Source: UMGS1933 sp045593405
GTDB lineage: Bacteria > Bacillota > Clostridia > TANB77 > CAG-508
Reading direction: 5' to 3'
NCBI GenBank assembly: GCA_045593405.1
Contig: JAZNWN010000015.1
Location: forward strand, 62,001-126,000
DNA: 64,000 nucleotides
This document shows positions 60,070 through 64,000 of this stretch, piece by piece. The notes below the pieces were generated by a model. That model worked only from the letters and a program-made list of their open reading frames with translations, was not told the DNA's origin and searched no databases. Position numbers and translations under genes: made by a program. Positions within the stretch are counted from its first letter, which is position 1. Each line of letters begins with the position of its first letter.

Positions 60070-60774
60070 TTAGTCATAGTAATATGCATCTCTATCATGT
60101 TTTCTTGGAATAAGCCTTTCTGTTGATCTTAACCTTTCCTCATAAACATAGCGTACTTCATTCATTTCTTTCTGTCTTTGCACATCTTTTCCTAAAGCTT
60201 TGTCCAAGAGTTCCCAGACAGGTTCCAAAAGAGTTCGAATTCCTTCCTCTTCTTTTTTCAAAGCCTCTATTGCCTGTTCTAAAGGCTCTGCTTTTTCAAA
60301 GAAAGCTTCAACTTCTACTCTTGCTTTGTCCAACACACCTACTTTTTCAGGAGGCCATTTATCTTCTTGGAACCCAAGCCATTTGTCAAAACTTTCTCTT
60401 TTGCACAAATCTAATCTAGGTTCCCAAAGTACATCAACCTGGCCTTGTACTCTCCTAAGGCAATATGCGCATCTATATCCATGCATACTTAAATAGCTAA
60501 TGTGCATATCAAATTGAGTTAATGTACCAGGTTTCCGTTTAGGCCGTACTACATATGGTCTTGCATCAAGTTTATTATATTTTGCAAGTGCATCCTTTTC
60601 TTTCTCTGTTAAACTATGTCCTGTTTCTCGACATTCCTGTTGGAAATTTTCCCAAAAATCAAGATGGGCTTTTCTTAGATTTTCCAGTTCTGCTTGCTTT
60701 TCAGCAATTTGAGCTTGAATACTTTGAAATTTTATTACAAGCTCTTTAATAGCTTCTATTGCCAAATAAATCAC
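60070..60774 (-). CDS. Orphan cytoplasmic protein, coiled coil with CxxC (234 aa)
   Basis: Not recognised. An N-terminal coiled coil (about residues 5-60), a middle region with CAYCLRR (about 118-124) and a further Cys near 149, and a second coiled coil toward the C-terminus. No signal or membrane segment. The CxxC could bind zinc. Codon use is GC-richer than neighbours, with two in-frame CGG codons (60535, 60544). Strong promoter, AAGGGTG-type ribosome site and terminator make it a stand-alone unit divergent from serS, probably acquired as a cassette. Confidence 0.72.
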   Translation of the reverse strand: MIYLAIEAIKELVIKFQSIQAQIAEKQAELENLRKAHLDFWENFQQECRETGHSLTEKEKDALAKYNKLDARPYVVRPKRKPGTLTQFDMHISYLSMHGYRCAYCLRRVQGQVDVLWEPRLDLCKRESFDKWLGFQEDKWPPEKVGVLDKARVEVEAFFEKAEPLEQAIEALKKEEEGIRTLLEPVWELLDKALGKDVQRQKEMNEVRYVYEERLRSTERLIPRKHDRDAYYYD

Positions 60775-60845
60775 CCTTCCTTAATTAAGATTAAAAATGT
60801 CTGTTCCTATGATGCAAAAGGATTTTATAATTTTGCATGGTTCAT

Positions 60846-60874
60846 ATTATAACAAATATTATGTTAATAGTCAA
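60846..60874 (-). promoter_or_regulatory. Promoter of the 60070 gene
   Basis: TTGACT (60869-60874) and TATAAT (60846-60851), 17-base spacer. It is back to back with the serS promoter, only 7 bases between the two -35 boxes. Confidence 0.75.
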
Positions 60875-60881
60875 TTTTCCC

Positions 60882-60910
60882 TTGCATATTCCTTTGTTTT
60901 GTAGTAAAAT
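60882..60910 (+). promoter_or_regulatory. Promoter of serS
   Basis: TTGCAT (60882-60887) and TAAAAT (60905-60910), 17-base spacer. No T-box is seen. Confidence 0.65.
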
Positions 60911-60936
60911 ATTATAGATTTAAAGGAGTTGGGTTT

Positions 60937-62217
60937 ATGTTAGATATTAAATTTGTTAGAGAAAATCCAGAGATTGTTAAAGAAAATATTAAAAAGAAAT
61001 TCCAAGACCACAAACTTGGTTTAGTTGATGAAGTTTTAGAACTAGATCAAAAAAACCGTGAAGTGAAATTACATGGTGATGAACTTAGAAGTTCTAGAAA
61101 TTCTTTAAGTAACCAAATTGGCGGGCTTATGAGAGAAGGAAAAAAAGCTGAAGCTGAAGAAATCAAAGCTCAAGTTGCAAAAATCAATCAAGAATTAATA
61201 GATAATGAAAAATTAGAAGAAGAATATTCAGCAAAATTAAAAGATATTATGATGAGAATTCCAAACATTATTCACAATTCTGTTCCTATTGGAAAAGATG
61301 ATAGTGAAAATGTTGAAATAGAAAAATTTGGTGAGCCAATTGTTCCGAATTACGAAATTCCTTATCATACAGATATTATGGAAAAGCTTTCTGGAATAGA
61401 TTTAGATTCTGCTCGTCGTGTTGCTGGTAATGGTTTCTATTATTTAACTGGAGACATTGCAAGACTACATTCAGCAGTAATTTCATATGCTAGAGATTTT
61501 ATGATTAATAAAGGATTTACTTATTGCATACCACCTTTTATGATTAGAAGTGATGTTGTAACAGGTGTTATGAGTTTTGAAGAAATGGATGCTATGATGT
61601 ATAAAATTGAAGGTGAAGATTTATACCTAATTGGTACAAGTGAGCATTCTATGATTGGTAAATTTAAAGGTCAAATGCTCAAAAAAGATTGTCTTCCTTA
61701 TACTATGACATCTTATTCTCCATGTTTTAGAAAAGAAAAAGGTGCTCATGGTGTTGAAGAAAGAGGTGTATATAGAATTCACCAATTCGAAAAACAAGAA
61801 ATGATAGTTGTTTGTGAACCAGAAGAAAGTTATGACTGGTATGAAAAAATGTGGCAATACACAGTTGAATTATTTAGAAGCCTAGACATTCCTGTTAGAA
61901 CTTTAGAATGCTGTAGTGGAGACTTAGCAGATTTAAAAGCAAAATCATGTGATGTTGAAGCTTGGAGTCCAAGACAAAAGAAATATTTTGAAGTTGGAAG
62001 TTGTTCTAATTTAACAGATGCTCAAAGTAGACGTTTGGGAATTCGTGTTAAAGGTGAAAAAGGAAATTATCATCCACATACTTTAAACAATACTGTTGTT
62101 GCTCCACCTCGTATGCTTATTGCTTTCTTAGAAAATAATTATAACGAAGATGGAAGTATTAATATTCCAGAAGTTTTACAACCATATATGGGCGGAAAAG
62201 ATAAGATTACATTTTAA
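60937..62217 (+). CDS. serS: Seryl-tRNA synthetase
   Basis: Class II enzyme charging tRNA-Ser. The N-terminal coiled-coil arm (about 30-100) that grips tRNA-Ser, motif 2 (CFRKEKGAHGVEERGVYRIHQF) and motif 3 (NTVVAPPRMLIAFLEN) are clear. 426 residues. AAAGGAG precedes the ATG. engB follows after a REP pair. Confidence 0.97.
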   Translation: MLDIKFVRENPEIVKENIKKKFQDHKLGLVDEVLELDQKNREVKLHGDELRSSRNSLSNQIGGLMREGKKAEAEEIKAQVAKINQELIDNEKLEEEYSAKLKDIMMRIPNIIHNSVPIGKDDSENVEIEKFGEPIVPNYEIPYHTDIMEKLSGIDLDSARRVAGNGFYYLTGDIARLHSAVISYARDFMINKGFTYCIPPFMIRSDVVTGVMSFEEMDAMMYKIEGEDLYLIGTSEHSMIGKFKGQMLKKDCLPYTMTSYSPCFRKEKGAHGVEERGVYRIHQFEKQEMIVVCEPEESYDWYEKMWQYTVELFRSLDIPVRTLECCSGDLADLKAKSCDVEAWSPRQKKYFEVGSCSNLTDAQSRRLGIRVKGEKGNYHPHTLNNTVVAPPRMLIAFLENNYNEDGSINIPEVLQPYMGGKDKITF

Positions 62218-62226
62218 TAAATATTT

Positions 62227-62316
62227 GTAGGGGCGATTTTAATCGCCCGCTCTTCGAAGGCTTACTTTTTGTTTAGCAAAGCTATGTAAGAACGGGCGAA
62301 CAGAGTTCGCCCCTAC
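62227..62316. repeat. REP pair between serS and engB
   Basis: Left GTAGGGGCGATTTTAATCGC, right inverted GTAGGGGCGAACTCTGTTCG, separated by about 40 bases containing CTTCGAAG. It begins 9 bases after the serS stop codon. Confidence 0.9.
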
Positions 62317-62350
62317 ATTTATTATTTTAATTAAAGATAGGAGAAAATTT

Positions 62351-62932
62351 ATGATTATTAAAAATCCAAGATTTGAAATTTCTGCTGTTAGTAGAAAACA
62401 ATATCCAACTGGTGGTTTACCTGAAATTGTTTTAGTTGGTAAATCTAATGTTGGTAAGTCTTCTTTTATTAATACAATGCTTGGTAGAAAATCTCTTGCT
62501 AGAACTAGTAGTGTTCCTGGTAAGACTCGCCAAATTAATTTTTATAATATTGATAATTCTTTTTATTTTGTAGATTTACCTGGATATGGTTATAGCAAAA
62601 TGTCTAAGGAAGAACAAGTTAAGTCTGGTATTTTTATTGAGGATTACTTGAAATCTAGAAAAGAAATTGCTTTAGTTGTTTTTTTAATTGATATAAGACA
62701 TGACCCTACTGAAAACGATAGATTAATGTATAAGTATATTATAGATAGTGGCCTTCCTTGTTTAGTATTGGCAAATAAAGCTGATAAACTTGCACCTACA
62801 AAGGTTGAGGCTGCAGTTGTAGATTTACAAAACTCGTTAAATCCATTAAAAGATTTAAAATTTATGCCATTTTCTTCTGAAAAGAAAATATATACAGAAA
62901 AAACATGGGAGTTTGTAGAGAAATTTATTTAA
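62351..62932 (+). CDS. engB: Ribosome biogenesis GTP-binding protein EngB/YsxC
   Basis: Essential GTPase for 50S assembly. G1 GKSNVGKSS (about residues 31-39), G3 DLPGYG, G4 NKAD. 193 residues. TAGGAG precedes the ATG. In Bacillus it follows lonA; here it follows serS. Confidence 0.95.
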   Translation: MIIKNPRFEISAVSRKQYPTGGLPEIVLVGKSNVGKSSFINTMLGRKSLARTSSVPGKTRQINFYNIDNSFYFVDLPGYGYSKMSKEEQVKSGIFIEDYLKSRKEIALVVFLIDIRHDPTENDRLMYKYIIDSGLPCLVLANKADKLAPTKVEAAVVDLQNSLNPLKDLKFMPFSSEKKIYTEKTWEFVEKFI

Positions 62933-62968
62933 ATTATATTTTGTATAATTAATTTAATTGTAAACAAT

Positions 62969-63026
62969 GTAGGGGCGAACTTGTTCGCCCGCACTTCGAA
63001 GAACGGGCGATTAAAATCGCCCCTAC
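62969..63026. repeat. REP pair between engB and clpC
   Basis: GTAGGGGCGAACTTGTTCGC at the left, inverted GTAGGGGCGATTTTAATCGC at the right, with a TTCGAA centre. It lies between convergent genes. Confidence 0.9.
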
Positions 63027-63068
63027 AAATTTCGCCATGAATATTTCACAAAAATTCAATTTATCTTA

Positions 63069-64000
63069 TTAATTTTTATTTATGATTATTTTATTATCCT
63101 GCAACACCATTTCTGCATTATCCCCTTCTTGTAAATTCCCCTCTAGTATTTCTTCTGCAATTTTGTCTTCTAATATATTTTGCATTGCACGTCTTAATGG
63201 TCTTGCACCATACACAAAATCTGTTCCTTTATCTATTATTAAATCTTTTATTTTATCCTCGACTTTTACATTTATATTTCTTTTTTCTAGTTTCTCTAGC
63301 GTTTCTTTTAACATTAAATCCACAATTTGTTTTAGCTCTTCTCTTCCTAATTTATTAAATACAATTATCTCATCTATTCTATTTATAAATTCAGGTTTTA
63401 ACTGTTTTTTTAATTCTGCAAGCACATCTTTTTTTAACTGTCTTGCATCATTTTGCAGATCTTCATTCTTAAATCCTAATGTCTTTTTTTCTGTTATTAA
63501 CCTTGCTCCAATATTTGAGGTCATTATAATTACTGTATTTTTAAAATCTACTGTTCTTCCATGTGAGTCTGTTAATATTCCATCTTCTAAGATTTGAAGC
63601 AATAAATTCAAAACATCTGGATGAGCCTTCTCTATTTCGTCAAAAAGCACTAAAGAATACGGCTTTCTTCTTACTTTTTCTGTTAATCCTCCTTGTTCTT
63701 CATAACCCACATACCCTGGAGGTGCACCAATTATCTTAGATGTACCATGTGCCTCCATAAATTCAGACATATCTAATCTAATCATTGCATTTTCTTCTCC
63801 AAAAAGATTCTCAGCAAGTGCCTTTGAAAGTTTAGTTTTGCCAACACCAGTTGGACCTAAAAATAGAAATGAACCTATCGGTCTATTAGGGTCTTTTAGC
63901 CCAATTCTTGACCTTTTTATAGCTTTACTAATTACATCTATCGCCATACTTTGCCCTACTACCCTTTTAGATAATTCTTGTTCCAAACTTTTTAATTTTT
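63069..64000 (-). CDS. clpC: ClpC-type AAA+ unfoldase, C-terminal part (cut by window edge)
   Basis: Hsp100 unfoldase that feeds ClpP or acts in stress control. The second AAA domain is visible with Walker A GPTGVGKTKL, Walker B LVLFDEIEKAH and sensor motifs, then the ClpB D2-small domain (DFVYGARPLRRAMQNILED). The reading frame continues past base 64000 (SLEQELSKRVVGQ). The C-terminus lacks a ClpB extension. The pore loop GAPPGYVGYEE is intact; the preceding helix reads EAHGTSK rather than the common EKHSVSR. Confidence 0.9.
   Translation of the reverse strand, partial: KLKSLEQELSKRVVGQSMAIDVISKAIKRSRIGLKDPNRPIGSFLFLGPTGVGKTKLSKALAENLFGEENAMIRLDMSEFMEAHGTSKIIGAPPGYVGYEEQGGLTEKVRRKPYSLVLFDEIEKAHPDVLNLLLQILEDGILTDSHGRTVDFKNTVIIMTSNIGARLITEKKTLGFKNEDLQNDARQLKKDVLAELKKQLKPEFINRIDEIIVFNKLGREELKQIVDLMLKETLEKLEKRNINVKVEDKIKDLIIDKGTDFVYGARPLRRAMQNILEDKIAEEILEGNLQEGDNAEMVLQDNKIIINKN

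Noticed and set aside
14588..60774. Prophage or integrative element as the source of the orphan genes
   Set aside because: No integrase, structural, replication or conjugation genes; the orphans are scattered singly among housekeeping genes.
3510..63026. GTAGGGG repeats as a CRISPR array
   Set aside because: They are dispersed, palindromic, unevenly spaced and not accompanied by cas genes.

Overview
The window is AT-rich, densely packed chromosome of an endospore-forming, Gram-positive anaerobe, most likely an uncultured gut Clostridia (inference). The evidence is a set of sporulation genes (spoIVA, a SipL-type SPOCS/LysM protein, spoIVFA/spoIVFB-like, yunB, yabG, veg, spoIIID, spoVG, a Spo0A-type effector domain), sortases, the Bacillus/Clostridium order of the rimP-nusA-infB operon, a T-box leader, and strong AGGAGG ribosome sites. 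SipL rather than SpoVID points to Clostridia.

Layout. 0-2 kb: trpS (cut by the window edge), a small five-cysteine protein, tRNA-Glu with two decayed copies. 2-11 kb, minus strand: mrnC, rbgA, a membrane protein, truB, nrnA, rbfA, infB, rnpM, nusA, rimP. 11-19 kb: a frameshifted sortase facing a TPYTG surface protein, pgsA, spoIVA, an orphan membrane gene, topB, and aspS behind a T-box. 19-26 kb: patatin, ctpA, two coiled-coil M23 peptidases and ftsEX, a cell-wall remodelling block. 26-32 kb: an orphan gene, split transketolase, a 28-residue basic peptide, a SsuABC-type transporter. 32-36 kb: rpsF-ssb-rpsR, a pilin-like protein, lemA-DUF3137. 36-42 kb: sporulation genes. 42-49 kb: pyrG, an rRNA/tRNA 2'-O-methyltransferase, mfd, a receiver-less Spo0A-like gene. 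49-54 kb: DUF1292, ruvX, ireB, and a GAF/GGDEF-like, MinD-like and membrane-protein trio. 54-64 kb: spoVG, murC, sortase, HIT protein, alaS, a RAYT transposase, an orphan gene, serS, engB, clpC (cut by the edge).

The most striking result is a recurrent +1 frameshift. Six otherwise intact genes (sortase, ABC permease, spoIVFA-like peptidase, yabG, SpoU methyltransferase, mfd) each carry one extra C, always producing in-frame CGG followed by A or G, and always at a conserved glycine that is restored if the C is skipped and GGA/GGG is read. In the other AT-rich genes my manual scan found no in-frame CGG at all. This suggests that CGG is unassigned or very poorly decoded in this organism and that CGGN works as a +1 frameshift (glycine) site. 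The counter-evidence is that a few compositionally foreign orphan genes contain in-frame CGG.

A second system is a REP/RAYT pair. About 18 GTAG-headed imperfect palindromes, mostly as inverted pairs just downstream of stop codons, are scattered through the window, and a REP-associated tyrosine transposase at 59.3-59.8 kb is flanked by two of them in inverted orientation. A separate family of five palindromic elements of about 80-150 bp (MITE-like) also occurs. A set of GC-richer, stand-alone orphan genes with near-consensus promoters and their own terminators sits between the native operons.
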